From Marinobacter pelagius (GTDB taxonomy: Bacteria; Pseudomonadota; Gammaproteobacteria; Pseudomonadales; Oleiphilaceae), in NCBI RefSeq assembly GCF_003315345.1, contig NZ_QNRO01000016.1, positions 29,693 through 93,692 on the forward strand: DNA of 64,000 nt, written 5' to 3'. Shown here in pieces: positions 40,597 through 49,833 of the stretch. Below the pieces are notes generated by a model that saw nothing but the letters and a program-made list of their open reading frames with translations, searched no databases and was not told the origin of the DNA. The position numbers and the translations under genes are program-made. The first letter of the stretch is position 1; each line of letters starts with the position of its first letter.

Positions 40597-42774
40597 TCAG
40601 CGAATCCGCGTCGCCAGCAGCAGCCCGACGGCCTCGGAGCCGGTACCCGTGCGGTTGAGTCTGAGATACAGCTGGGAGTGATCGTTCGTGTAGAAGCCGT
40701 CCAGTACCAGGTTGCCACTGGTGAAGGAGACGGTGCCGGGACTGGTCTGGGCGTAGGCAAATGTGGCATCCACGATCATTTCTGCCGGCGTGCTCACCTC
40801 GTTGACGTTCACGGTATTGACCACTGAGATCGCCTCGCCACTCAAGGTGGCGGTGGCACCGTTGATCACCAGCTCGGCGTTGTCAAAGTGGCGCAGTTCG
40901 TTGCTGCCGCCGGAGATCCCCATGGAAACGCCCTGAATCCGGTACCGGCCAGTCTCGGGCGCAGTAGAGGAAGCCTGCTCGGCGGCCACCAGCAAACCAT
41001 CCCCGAGCGGGCTGTCGTCCAGATTGAACGCCAGGAAGGAGCCATCGGGTGTGCTCGCTCCCACGCCAACGTCAGGTTTCTCCTCGTTTCCGGATGCAGT
41101 CGAGATGTCCAGACTCAACCGGCCGATATCCCGCGTACCGGTACTGAGGATCGAAGCCCGGGAACTGATCAGCCAGCTGTTCCCAGCCGTCGCAGCCGGT
41201 GCGCGGGAAACCGCTCCCGAGTTATCCCGGCTCACGGTGGTACCCTCCAGCGCCTGGGTCACATTGCCAACGGCATCGATCGCCCAGGTGCCAAGGCCGT
41301 TTTCCAGCTCCAGCGGTGTGGTGTCCTCGGCAAACCGCGAGGCCAGATACACCACGTTATAACTCCGGTTATCCAACACATCCGCATCAAACTCCGCCTC
41401 CCCGGCCGGCCGCAGCAGGTTCAGCTCCAGCGCCGACAGGTAATGGTTCTCCAGCACCGGCCCCCGTTTCAGAGTCTCGCCATCAGGTTCCAGCTCGATC
41501 GCCTTGCCGGCACTGAAATAGCCGCCCACCACCCGGTCCGGCCCCACCGATTCGTCGGCAGGCGGACTGGTGTAGGCATCCAGGTAGTAGGGATTGCGGG
41601 TCCAGCCGATAATCCGGGCGCTGTCCCGGCCGGTGATGCTCTGGTACAGGGCCCGGCCCGCCAGCAGGCGGGTATCGCCCAGCAAGGTGGCCGCCCCGGG
41701 GGAAGAAGAGTGGGTGTTCTGCTCCCAGAATTCCGAGCCGCGCAGGAAAAACTCGTTGCCCTCGGAATGCAGCAACACCTCCCGGTCATAGGGAATGTCC
41801 GTGGCCAGCGAGGTCACCTTGATGTTGAAGGCATCGAAACTGGTCAGTGTCAGCGCCGGATAGACATAACCCACGCCGTTGTTGTCCTCCAGGCGTTCCT
41901 CATAAGCCGTTCGCACCCCCCAGAGCCCGGTGCCGCTGATGCTGGGTTCGGCAAAGCTCTGGCCGAGCTCCACCCCCAGAAACACCGAATTGTAATCGGC
42001 GGAACTGGCGCTGATCTTGCCCGAGGAGCTTTCGTCCAGCAGGGCATAGTCACCCATGGCGGCCACATAACGGGCAAAATCCGCCCGCCCTTGCAGCAGC
42101 GACAGCGCCCCTGGCACATCCAGATTGTCCGGGATATCGATCTCGAAGTCGTGCACCTGGTCAGCCAGGGTGGACCAGACATACTTGTTCAGGCACAACT
42201 CGCCCCCGGCATCATTCACACAGTCCTTGATGGTGTCCAGCTCCCCCGGGGTGTAGCTGGCCAGGGTATTGCGCACCAGGTACTCGGAGAACGGATTGAT
42301 CTTCACATCCCGGTCCGAGTCCGCGGCGAAGGCCCGCATCCGGGCATTGCCGTAGGTGGCCTCGATCACCACATCCGGTGCCAGCGGCTGGCCGTCAGGA
42401 AAGGCGATAATGGTAAAGCCTTCGGCATCCTCCCGGGTGGTTACGTCCACGCTGCCCAGGTTCTGCAGGGAGGTATTGGTGGTGTACACGCTCAGGGTTT
42501 CCGGATGCACGATTCTGAGGTTGCGCCGGGTCACCTCCGCATCCGGGGCCACAGCGCCCGGCACTTCCATCGTGATCCGTACCTCATTCGCCTCCAGATC
42601 ACCGGCATTGCTGGAATCCCCGGTACTGCCGGAACTGAAATCGTCCAACGGGTTTTTCGCAGTGGCAAAATCGTTGGTCTGGGCGCGTGCGCCGTCGATG
42701 GCGTCCTCGCCGCTGCCACAGCCGGCCAGCAACAGGGCAGACAGGGAAATCCAGAGTCCGTGCTTGAAAGGCAT
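40597..42774 (-). CDS. Large uncharacterised lipoprotein
   Basis: This 725-residue lipoprotein of unknown function has a lipobox LLAGC-GSG at about residues 16-23. After an acidic, serine-rich linker the mature part contains Ig-like or beta-rich segments (TRRNLRIVHPETLSVYTTN) and a C-terminal region with repeated beta strands. No enzymatic motif was recognised. The residue after the lipid-modified Cys is Gly, so outer-membrane sorting is expected (+2 rule). ATG 42774 is preferred over TTG 42783. Confidence 0.75.
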   Translation of the reverse strand: MPFKHGLWISLSALLLAGCGSGEDAIDGARAQTNDFATAKNPLDDFSSGSTGDSSNAGDLEANEVRITMEVPGAVAPDAEVTRRNLRIVHPETLSVYTTNTSLQNLGSVDVTTREDAEGFTIIAFPDGQPLAPDVVIEATYGNARMRAFAADSDRDVKINPFSEYLVRNTLASYTPGELDTIKDCVNDAGGELCLNKYVWSTLADQVHDFEIDIPDNLDVPGALSLLQGRADFARYVAAMGDYALLDESSSGKISASSADYNSVFLGVELGQSFAEPSISGTGLWGVRTAYEERLEDNNGVGYVYPALTLTSFDAFNIKVTSLATDIPYDREVLLHSEGNEFFLRGSEFWEQNTHSSSPGAATLLGDTRLLAGRALYQSITGRDSARIIGWTRNPYYLDAYTSPPADESVGPDRVVGGYFSAGKAIELEPDGETLKRGPVLENHYLSALELNLLRPAGEAEFDADVLDNRSYNVVYLASRFAEDTTPLELENGLGTWAIDAVGNVTQALEGTTVSRDNSGAVSRAPAATAGNSWLISSRASILSTGTRDIGRLSLDISTASGNEEKPDVGVGASTPDGSFLAFNLDDSPLGDGLLVAAEQASSTAPETGRYRIQGVSMGISGGSNELRHFDNAELVINGATATLSGEAISVVNTVNVNEVSTPAEMIVDATFAYAQTSPGTVSFTSGNLVLDGFYTNDHSQLYLRLNRTGTGSEAVGLLLATRIR

Positions 42775-42894
42775 GTCTGACAATCCGTGCAGAGGTTTCA
42801 GGTTGTCAGTCTAGCAGCGGTGAAGAGGGGAAATCGTGAGGGAAGACACGAAACAGGCGCCCGGTAGATCGGGCGCCCGAGAGGGTACAGCCGA

Positions 42895-43455
42895 TCAGTA
42901 GTAGATCTTGATACCCGCCATTACACCTTCATCCAGGTTCACGTCGCCACGGAAGGGCGCGTCCAGATCGGTGTTCAGGTAACGGTAACCGGCGAATACC
43001 TCGGCGTTGCGGATTACCCGGTAGCTGCCGCGCAGCTCGACACTGGTCATGTCCTCGGAATCACCGAAGGCCAGGATATCCGGGGCGTAGTGCAGGCCAC
43101 CGGTGAAGGACAGGCCCGGCACCCGGGGTACGTTTACCGTGGCGAAACCACCGATGCCGATGGCACCGCCATCCAGACTGTCATCATCCCAGCCGATGCC
43201 GCGCACGCCAATGCCAGCGGTGGTGGGCAGGTTGCCAAGGGCAGTGCGGCCCTGAGCGTGGAAGTCCACATTCATGATGTGGCGGCTGCCCTCGTGGTAG
43301 GTGTAGCCCGCGCCCAGCTGGGTATCGTTGTTGACACCGAAGAAGTTGACCTGGCCCTTCACGGAATCGTTGGTCAGGCTCAGATCCACATCGCCTGCGA
43401 AGGCCGGTGCAGCGGCCAGGGTCAGTGCCATCAGGGAAACTCTTGAGATTCTCAT
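42895..43455 (-). CDS. YfaZ-family outer-membrane protein
   Basis: This small porin-like protein of the YfaZ family (186 residues) has a signal peptide (cleavage after AFA), beta-strand-rich sequence and a C-terminal aromatic residue (GIKIYY). Function is unknown in the family. The start overlaps the yacG stop by four bases, so the two are translationally coupled although unrelated in role. Confidence 0.83.
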   Translation of the reverse strand: MRISRVSLMALTLAAAPAFAGDVDLSLTNDSVKGQVNFFGVNNDTQLGAGYTYHEGSRHIMNVDFHAQGRTALGNLPTTAGIGVRGIGWDDDSLDGGAIGIGGFATVNVPRVPGLSFTGGLHYAPDILAFGDSEDMTSVELRGSYRVIRNAEVFAGYRYLNTDLDAPFRGDVNLDEGVMAGIKIYY

Positions 43456-43649
43456 TCTTCTACCTTCTTGCTGTCGGTTAATTGGTACGCATCCGATAAA
43501 GAATCTTCATCTTCAGCCGGCACCCGGTATTCCTCGTTGGCCCAGGCGCCCAGATCAATCAGTTTGCAGCGCTCCGAGCAGAATGGCCGGTACCGGTTAT
43601 CTTCTGACCATTCTACGGATTGCTTGCAGGTAGGGCATTGCACAAACAT
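43452..43649 (-). CDS. yacG: YacG DNA gyrase inhibitor, zinc protein
   Basis: YacG (65 residues) is a small zinc protein that inhibits DNA gyrase by blocking DNA binding. The four zinc cysteines are in CPTC and CSERC. YacG normally follows coaE directly. Here three genes (outer-membrane-type protein, trmO, hybrid kinase) lie between coaE and yacG. Confidence 0.92.
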   Translation of the reverse strand: MFVQCPTCKQSVEWSEDNRYRPFCSERCKLIDLGAWANEEYRVPAEDEDSLSDAYQLTDSKKVEE

Positions 43650-43693
43650 GGCGACTTTTTCAGATTGGTGACGAAATAGCCGGCGGCCAATTC

Positions 43694-46045
43694 TCAGGTG
43701 GCCGCCGATGCGGTGCAGTATTGTTCCAGCACTGCACGCAGCATTTCAATATTGACAGGCTTGGCGACAAAAGAATCCATGCCGGCCCGGCGGCAGCGTT
43801 CCTCGTCTTCCTCCATGGCGCTGGCGGTCAGGGCCACCACCGGCACGTGGGGGCGGTTGTGGGCTTTTTCCCATTCCCGCAGGCGGCGAGTGGCCTCGAA
43901 ACCATCCACCCGGGGCATCACGCAATCCATGAACACCAGATCGAACGGGTGCCACTGCCACAGGCTGGCCGCGGCCTCGCCATCGTTGGCGGTCATCACA
44001 TCGCAGCCGAGTTTTTCCAGCAGCCGGCGGGTGAGGGTGCGGTTGACCGGGTTGTCCTCCACCAGCAACACCTTCATGCGACCACAGGGCAGTTCCCGGC
44101 GCTTGGAAGTATCGGTGACCGCCTGCAGGGAGAACCGGGTGAGGAACCGGCGCTCGTCCTTCTCCGCATCCGTGAACAATTGATTGAGAATGGGCATCAG
44201 GCAGGATTCCCGCAGGGACTTGCTCAGAAACGCATCGGCCCCAGCCTGGCGGAAATGCTCAGCATCGCCCCTTTGCGGATTCGAGGAGAGAATCAGCAGG
44301 CGCATATCGGCCCACGTGGGGTTGCTGCGGATCTGCCGGCACAGCAGGTCACTGTCCATATCCGGCACAAAGCCATCGAGGATGATGGCGTCGAACGATT
44401 GCTGGCTGTCCGAGGCCTGGCGCAGGGAGGTCAGCGCCTCGCCGGCGGATTTCACTGCCTCGATCTGCACCTCGTAACGGGACAGCATCTCCAGGGTGAT
44501 CTTGCGGGACAGCTCGTAGGAATCCACCACCAGAATATGCTTGCCTTTGACCTTACGGGTGTCCGGCCGCACCCGGGTGGCACTTTCCGGCGCCACCGGC
44601 AGGGTCAGTTCCACCCAGAAGGTGGAACCCTCGCCGGGCCGGCTTTCCAGGTCCAGGGAGCCGTCCATCAGGTTCACCAGCTGGCGGCAGATAGTCAGGC
44701 CCAGACCGGCTCCTGGTAACTGTCGCTGGAACTGCTGGCCCAGCTGAACGTAGGGCTCGTACACCAGCGGGATATCCTCGGGGTTGATGCCCACGCCGGT
44801 ATCTTCCACCGCCAGGCGCAGTCGAGCCTTGTCATCCCGGCGGCCCAGCACCTCGATGCTGATCAGCACATGGCCGGAATCGGTGAACTTGATGGCGTTG
44901 GAGACCAGGTTGAGCAGGATCTGCCGGATGCGCACAGGATCGCCCTTCAGGGCCCAGGGCAGGTTCTCATCAATGCGCAGCTCCAGCGCCAGCCCCTTCT
45001 CCCGGGCCCGGCTGCCGAGCATATGCACCAGATCGTTCAGGGTTTCACGTAGATCGAACGGAATCTCATCCAGCACCAGCTTGCCGGCTTCCATACTGGA
45101 GATGTCCAGCAGGTCATTGATGATGGCGGACAGACTCTGGGAGGCATTGAGCAGGGTGCTCACGTATTCCCGCTGTTCCTGATCCAGGGGCGTATCCGTC
45201 AGCAGGTTGGCATAACCCAGTACCGACTGGAGCGGAATGCGCAGCTCATGGCTGACGTTGGCGAGGAACTGGTTCTTGGCGTGGTTGGCACGAATGGCTT
45301 CATCCCGTTCCCCCTGGGACTGGATCGTGGTCTGCCGGAGCGAGCGGGTGTCCTCGAGGATCTGCAGCCGCATCTTGTTCAGGGCCTGCTCCAGCTCCGA
45401 CAGCTCATCCGGCGATTTCGGCGGCTTGCGGCGCAGCTGTAGCGGATCCACCAGGGCATCCAGGTTCAGCTGGGCGGCATAATCGGCCATGGCTTCCAGG
45501 TGTCGGGACAGGGTGGCCCGCACAATCAGCAGCAGGCCGAAGGTGCCGAGCATCACCACTATGGTCACCGACAGCAGCGTCAGCAGGCCGGTTTTCCAGA
45601 GTTCATCGTGGATCTGCTGAACCGAAGACACCACCGTGAGGCTGCCCACCTCCTGCGGCGGCTGGAAACTGGAGCGGTCAAAAATCAGGGGGATGGTCTG
45701 GGAAATCACCTTGCCGTCAGGATGGGTGCCGGTAGTGAATTCCTCACCCGTGGTGGTGGTCACCCGGGCAAACTGGATCGCCGGCACCGCCTTCATGTCA
45801 TCCAGACTGTTGGCCACCTCACTGAAATTCATCAGCCAGAGGTTGTTGCTCATGCTCCCGGCGACCAGCTCGGCGGCTTTCTGCTGGGTACTGATCAGAT
45901 CATTCTTGCGGCGCTCAAACTCGCCGATCATCTGCACGCCGGTGGCGGCCAGGGAAAGTACCAGGCTGAACAGCAGTACATACACCAGCAGACGCGCTGC
46001 CAGCGGCCGAACGCCAAATCGCTTGAAAATCCGGTATGGGTGCAA
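43694..46045 (-). CDS. Hybrid sensor histidine kinase with two receiver domains
   Basis: This BarA/GacS-like membrane hybrid kinase has 783 residues. The order is TM1 (about 13-35), a periplasmic sensor of about 110 residues, TM2 (about 150-175), HAMP, HisKA with the phospho-His in [10 protein letters not shown], HATPase (N box [10 protein letters not shown] boxes DTGVGI and GAGLGL), then REC1 and REC2. REC2 is complete ([16 protein letters not shown], Lys in AKP). REC1 has VVDSYE instead of the acidic pair but keeps LDGFVPD. There is no HPt domain, so phosphotransfer to a separate HPt would be needed. The start is placed at TTG 46045, which follows AGGGA. Confidence 0.87.
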   Translation of the reverse strand: MHPYRIFKRFGVRPLAARLLVYVLLFSLVLSLAATGVQMIGEFERRKNDLISTQQKAAELVAGSMSNNLWLMNFSEVANSLDDMKAVPAIQFARVTTTTGEEFTTGTHPDGKVISQTIPLIFDRSSFQPPQEVGSLTVVSSVQQIHDELWKTGLLTLLSVTIVVMLGTFGLLLIVRATLSRHLEAMADYAAQLNLDALVDPLQLRRKPPKSPDELSELEQALNKMRLQILEDTRSLRQTTIQSQGERDEAIRANHAKNQFLANVSHELRIPLQSVLGYANLLTDTPLDQEQREYVSTLLNASQSLSAIINDLLDISSMEAGKLVLDEIPFDLRETLNDLVHMLGSRAREKGLALELRIDENLPWALKGDPVRIRQILLNLVSNAIKFTDSGHVLISIEVLGRRDDKARLRLAVEDTGVGINPEDIPLVYEPYVQLGQQFQRQLPGAGLGLTICRQLVNLMDGSLDLESRPGEGSTFWVELTLPVAPESATRVRPDTRKVKGKHILVVDSYELSRKITLEMLSRYEVQIEAVKSAGEALTSLRQASDSQQSFDAIILDGFVPDMDSDLLCRQIRSNPTWADMRLLILSSNPQRGDAEHFRQAGADAFLSKSLRESCLMPILNQLFTDAEKDERRFLTRFSLQAVTDTSKRRELPCGRMKVLLVEDNPVNRTLTRRLLEKLGCDVMTANDGEAAASLWQWHPFDLVFMDCVMPRVDGFEATRRLREWEKAHNRPHVPVVALTASAMEEDEERCRRAGMDSFVAKPVNIEMLRAVLEQYCTASAAT

Positions 46046-46088
46046 GATTGCGACTTCCCTGTGTCGACTACAAATCAATCAACGAAGT

Positions 46089-46820
46089 TTAACAGACAGT
46101 TAGCACTTCGACACGCTTCTCGCCGCCCTCTGTTACAAACCGGAACCTTACGTTCACATCGTACAGATGTGCCCCGTAAACCCGTTCCTCATCCCGCCCC
46201 CGCCGGAACGACGGCCGGGGATCGTAACTCACCACATCCTCGATCAACGCCCGGAAATCCGGATAGTCCTCCGGGGGCAGGGCAGCCAGCTGCTGCTCCG
46301 CCTCCGGCAAAAACACCACCTCCAACCGCTCCGTCGGCGGCGAATCCGCCCACCCCAGACCCGCCTCCGGCACCGAATCCGCAAACGGCAGATACGGCTT
46401 GATATCCAGAATCGGCGTCCCCTCAATCAGATCATGATTACTGATCCGCAAAACCAACCGCCCATCCCGCCGCGCCAGCCCCTCATTCCGAACCACCGAC
46501 AACCCCAGACTGTTCGGCCGAAACGGCGACCGACTGGCAAACACCCCCATCTTCTTATTTCCCCCCAGGCGAGGCGGCCGAACCACCGGCTTCCACTCAG
46601 CGCGCACCGCCTCGTGAAACTGGAAAATCAGCCAGAGGTGGGAGGCTGTTTCGAGACCGCGGAAGGCATCTTCACGGTCGTAGGGGGGCTGGATGACCAT
46701 TTCGGCATGGGCATGGCGGGTCAGCCCCGGCTGCCGAGGCACCCCGAACTTGTCCTGGAAGCAGGACTTGGTGATAGCAATAGGGGTCAGATGAAAGCTT
46801 TCATCTGACCCCAACTTCAC
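46089..46820 (-). CDS. trmO: TrmO, tRNA-Thr m6t6A37 methyltransferase with repeat-derived N-terminus
   Basis: TrmO (TsaA/YaeB family, 243 residues) N6-methylates t6A37 in tRNA-Thr. KFGVPRQPGL, RPPRLGGNKKMGVFASRSPFRPN, GTPILDIKPYLPFAD and DPRPSFRRG are all family signatures. The N-terminus is odd. The family strand before KFGVPRQPG reads TPIAITKS, where E. coli has EQIGVIRS. The residues before it (GSDESFHLTP) are encoded by a palindrome copy (46783-46812). The only supported start is GTG 46820, with GGAAG five bases upstream, which places the repeat at codons 3-13. Confidence 0.9.
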   Translation of the reverse strand: MKLGSDESFHLTPIAITKSCFQDKFGVPRQPGLTRHAHAEMVIQPPYDREDAFRGLETASHLWLIFQFHEAVRAEWKPVVRPPRLGGNKKMGVFASRSPFRPNSLGLSVVRNEGLARRDGRLVLRISNHDLIEGTPILDIKPYLPFADSVPEAGLGWADSPPTERLEVVFLPEAEQQLAALPPEDYPDFRALIEDVVSYDPRPSFRRGRDEERVYGAHLYDVNVRFRFVTEGGEKRVEVLTVC

Positions 46821-47093
46821 GCCGGCTTCCGGGGTCCCGGCAATGCCGGGGTCTGAAGAACTAGTTCTTCTGACCCCACTTTCAGATTTATCTCCCAAAC
46901 TCTGCTCCACCCCAGGGGTCTGAAGAATTTATTCTTCTGACCCCAAGTTAAATTTCCAAGTTGGGGTCAGATGAACAAGTTCATCAGACCCCTGAGTTAG
47001 CCAGACCCCACCCCAGGGGTCTGAAGAATTTATTCTTCTGACCCCGAGTTAGCGGTCCAAGATGGGGTCAGATGAAAGCTTTCATCAGACCCC
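46783..47093. repeat. GGGGTC palindrome cluster K (6 copies, the first inside trmO)
   Basis: The copies are at 46783-46812 (P, inside the trmO 5' end), 46848-46877 (F), 46915-46944 (F), 46963-46992 (R), 47016-47045 (F) and 47064-47093 (R). A half arm GGGGTC lies at 46831-46836. The spacer between the last two (GAGTTAGCGGTCCAAGAT) is nearly the one in cluster J (GAGTTAGCGGTCTAAAAT) 8.5 kb away, so composite units rather than single palindromes have been copied. Confidence 0.96.
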
Positions 47094-47127
47094 TGAGCCA
47101 ACCAGACCCCAACTTCACGATCAACCA

Positions 47128-48213
47128 TCACCGCCGATCAATAGTCCCAGCAAAATACATCTCAACCCGCAAAACCACCGAAGCCCGATCCTTAAAACTC
47201 GCCTCCCGCGGAAACTCCAGCGCCGGAATCACCTCCGCAAACAACCAGTCACTATGCAACCGGTACCGCCAGGTCAGATCCATAAACGCCGACGTCGTCC
47301 GCCACCCGGGCTTGCTCTCTCCAAGCACTCCAATCCGCGGAACCAACGTCGACCGATTATCCAGCGCCTTCCGAACACTAAAAATCTGTGCCGCCAGGAA
47401 CTTCTCATCCTGATGCACCCATTCCAGCTCGGAAGACGACTGAAACCGCCAGTCATCCCCCACATACCGACTGGCCCCGAACCACGTCCGGGAACCCCAG
47501 CCCTCCTGGTGGTAGTAATAGACCCGCTGCTGCAGACTCCCTGCCCAGTCCTCATCCAGCTGCCAGCCCTTGCCGGCGGTCACCCGCCAGAACGCATCCG
47601 GCGGAAACCGTAGCCGCCCACCAATATCGGTAGAAAGATTAATCGCATCCCCAACCTGAGTCAGGTACCGCAGCGCACCAGTTGTCTCCGTCTCCGTCCG
47701 CTCCGGCTCTGTTAATTGCCGGTCCCGCTGCCGCTCCTCAAGCGGAATCAGCTCCTCACTCTCACTCTCGATAACAATCCGCAACTTGCGCTTGGCAGTT
47801 GGAATATCCAGCCGGAACCGCGCCTCCGGCTCAAACTGCGCCACGTCGCTGTACTCGGATTCGGTCGCAAACCCCAGCCGAAGATAACTCTCATTATTCG
47901 GCAAAGCCTGGGTAGAACCCGATAAGGTCCGGTCCGCCCAGGCCCCCAGAGACTGCATCCGGGGCCCCTGAATCCGCTCCTGCCGCAACACCCAGTTGGT
48001 AAAGGACAGCCAATAGCTCTCCTCGGGCTCCGCCCAATACTCCTCCGGAGAAAATGTGTAGAACGAGGGGCCTAGCTGCCCGGGCGCCAGAATCTCGGAA
48101 ATGGAACGCTGATGCACCTCAAACACCGGCTCCGCAGCGCGTCCGGGGAGAGAAACCAGAAACAGAAGTGATAGAAACCCTGCCGGGTAACAACGGCGCA
48201 AACAGTCAGCCAA
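47128..48213 (-). CDS. Uncharacterised exported protein, probable outer-membrane beta barrel
   Basis: This protein of unknown function has about 361 residues. A hydrophobic signal peptide (...AGFLSLLFLVSLPGRA) is followed by a mature part with many short alternating strands, aromatic girdles (RVYYYHQEGWGSRTWFGASRY, YRLHSDWLFAEVIPALEF) and no catalytic motif. This fits an outer-membrane barrel, though the C-terminal residue is Arg rather than the usual aromatic. The start is uncertain; TTG 48213, overlapping the coaE stop, is the likeliest. It sits between coaE and trmO in a chromosomal block otherwise conserved as coaE-yacG. Confidence 0.7.
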   Translation of the reverse strand: MADCLRRCYPAGFLSLLFLVSLPGRAAEPVFEVHQRSISEILAPGQLGPSFYTFSPEEYWAEPEESYWLSFTNWVLRQERIQGPRMQSLGAWADRTLSGSTQALPNNESYLRLGFATESEYSDVAQFEPEARFRLDIPTAKRKLRIVIESESEELIPLEERQRDRQLTEPERTETETTGALRYLTQVGDAINLSTDIGGRLRFPPDAFWRVTAGKGWQLDEDWAGSLQQRVYYYHQEGWGSRTWFGASRYVGDDWRFQSSSELEWVHQDEKFLAAQIFSVRKALDNRSTLVPRIGVLGESKPGWRTTSAFMDLTWRYRLHSDWLFAEVIPALEFPREASFKDRASVVLRVEMYFAGTIDRR

Positions 48214-48862
48214 AATCCACCAGGAACTTCTCGTGCAACTCACGAACCTGACGCTCCACATCATCCAACGGCCGGTCATTATCAATAATAGCGTCAGCTT
48301 TCTCCAGCCGCCTCTCCCGAGGCATCTGAGCCGCAATAATCCGCTCCACCTGATCCCGCTCATTGGCATCCCGAGCCATCGTCCGCTCAATCTGCGTCTC
48401 TACCGGCACATCCACAACAATGACCTTACTGACCAGGTTATGCTGATCGGTTTCAAGCAACAACGGCGAAACCAGCAACACATAGGGCAGGGCATAGTTC
48501 TCGGGCTTAAGCTGGCGGATGAGTTCCTCCCGAATCATCGGGTGGAGCAGGCTTTCAAGCCACGTGCGTTCGTCTGGGTTGGCAAACACAATTTGCCGAA
48601 GTTGGGCACGGTCCAGGGTCCCTTCATCGGTAAGGATGTCCTCCCCAAAGTGCTCAGCAATCTTGGCAAGCCCAGTGGTACCGGGCTCAACCACTTCCCG
48701 CGCAACATCATCGGCGTCCACCCAGTGAACTCCAAGCTCCCCAAAAAACCGCACCACAGTGGACTTCCCAGAGCCAATCCCCCCCGTGAGCCCAACAATG
48801 GCAGGGGTCTGATGAAAAGCCTCCGGCTTTCCATCTGACCCCATCTTCACACTATCACCCAT
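48206..48862 (-). CDS. coaE: CoaE, dephospho-CoA kinase with repeat-derived N-terminus
   Basis: CoaE phosphorylates dephospho-CoA in the last step of CoA synthesis. The P-loop IVGLTGGIGSGKST is intact, as are VDADDVAREVVEPG and the LID/CoA regions; 218 residues in all. Before AIVGLTG lie residues MGSDGKPEAFHQTP, encoded by a 39-bp copy of the palindrome (48804-48842). This copy is exactly nine bases longer than the standard one, so the frame is kept. The start may be ATG 48862 (three bases after the pilD stop, GGGGT upstream) or ATG 48844; both include the repeat. The gene order pilB-pilC-pilD-coaE is classical. Confidence 0.93.
   Translation of the reverse strand: MGDSVKMGSDGKPEAFHQTPAIVGLTGGIGSGKSTVVRFFGELGVHWVDADDVAREVVEPGTTGLAKIAEHFGEDILTDEGTLDRAQLRQIVFANPDERTWLESLLHPMIREELIRQLKPENYALPYVLLVSPLLLETDQHNLVSKVIVVDVPVETQIERTMARDANERDQVERIIAAQMPRERRLEKADAIIDNDRPLDDVERQVRELHEKFLVDFG
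48804..48842. repeat. GGGGTC palindrome copy L inside coaE (39 bp)
   Basis: This is an F-form copy on the + strand, read as R on the coding (minus) strand. The arms are extended (AAAGCC pairing with GGCTTT around a three-base loop), making it 39 bp instead of 30. It lies within the coaE reading frame and encodes GSDGKPEAFHQTP. Confidence 0.93.
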
Positions 48863-48864
48863 GC

Positions 48865-49740
48865 TCAAACCCCAAGATAAGTAAACCAAGCCCTCTGAAT
48901 AGCATCCCCAAACCACAAACAAAGCACCCCAGCCGCCGCCAAATAAGGTCCAAACGGAATCGGCACCTCCCTTCCATGCTTCCGGAACACCATCAAACTA
49001 ATCCCAACAACAGCCCCAACCACGGAAGACAGCAAAATCACCGCCGGCAACAACTGCCACCCAAGCCACGCCCCAAGCGCCGCAAGCAGCTTGAAATCCC
49101 CATGCCCCATGCCTTCCTTGCCGGTCACAATCTTGAACAACCAGTAAACCGACCAGAGCGAAAGATAACCAACTACCGCCCCCCAGAACGCACTGGTAAA
49201 GTCCGTCAAAATCCCAAAGAAGTTCAATACCAACCCAAGCCAAAGCAACGGCAACGTGATGCTATCCGGCAACAACTGCGTATCAAAATCAATCACCGTC
49301 AACGCCACCAGCGCCCACACCAGCAACAACGCCCAAAGCGCCGCTTCAGTCGGCCCCAGCAGGTAAACCGTCAACACTGAAAACAGCCCCGTCACCGCCT
49401 CGATGATCGGATAACGCGGAGATATCCGGGTTTTACACGAAGCACACTTGCCCCCCAGCACCAGATAGCTGATCACGGGAATATTCTCCCAGGCCCGGAT
49501 CTTGTGGCCACAGGAAGGGCACGTGGAAGCCGGCTTGGACAGGGTGACCGGCTCTTCCTTCTTCCGCTGCTTCTCCGGAATCTCCAGAAACTCCTCGCAC
49601 TGACAACGCCAGTCCTGATGCATCATCTTGGGCAGACGCAGGATGACTACATTCAGAAAGCTACCAATGCAGAGGGAAACGAAAGTGACGGTGAGGTAAA
49701 GGAGCCAGGGGGTGTTGAGATAAACGTCGAAGAACTGCAT
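48865..49740 (-). CDS. pilD: PilD prepilin peptidase/N-methylase
   Basis: PilD (291 residues) cleaves and N-methylates type IV prepilins and type II secretion pseudopilins. The N-terminal methylase part carries the two zinc Cys pairs (CPSC, CASC), followed by a polytopic membrane region with the catalytic aspartates (DFDTQLLPD and the GxGD motif GMGHGDFKLLAALG). Confidence 0.96.
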   Translation of the reverse strand: MQFFDVYLNTPWLLYLTVTFVSLCIGSFLNVVILRLPKMMHQDWRCQCEEFLEIPEKQRKKEEPVTLSKPASTCPSCGHKIRAWENIPVISYLVLGGKCASCKTRISPRYPIIEAVTGLFSVLTVYLLGPTEAALWALLLVWALVALTVIDFDTQLLPDSITLPLLWLGLVLNFFGILTDFTSAFWGAVVGYLSLWSVYWLFKIVTGKEGMGHGDFKLLAALGAWLGWQLLPAVILLSSVVGAVVGISLMVFRKHGREVPIPFGPYLAAAGVLCLWFGDAIQRAWFTYLGV

Positions 49741-49794
49741 TAAGAGCCTTGATTGAGCTTAGGAGGAGAGGGAAGGGTTAAGTCGGGGTCAGAT

Positions 49795-49824
49795 GAAAGC
49801 TTTCATCTGACCCCATATTTATTC
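49795..49824. repeat. GGGGTC palindrome copy M between pilC and pilD
   Basis: This is a single fully paired (P) copy in the 93-bp gap between pilC and pilD, inside the pilus operon. Confidence 0.95.
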
Positions 49825-49833
49825 GTCGTGAGG

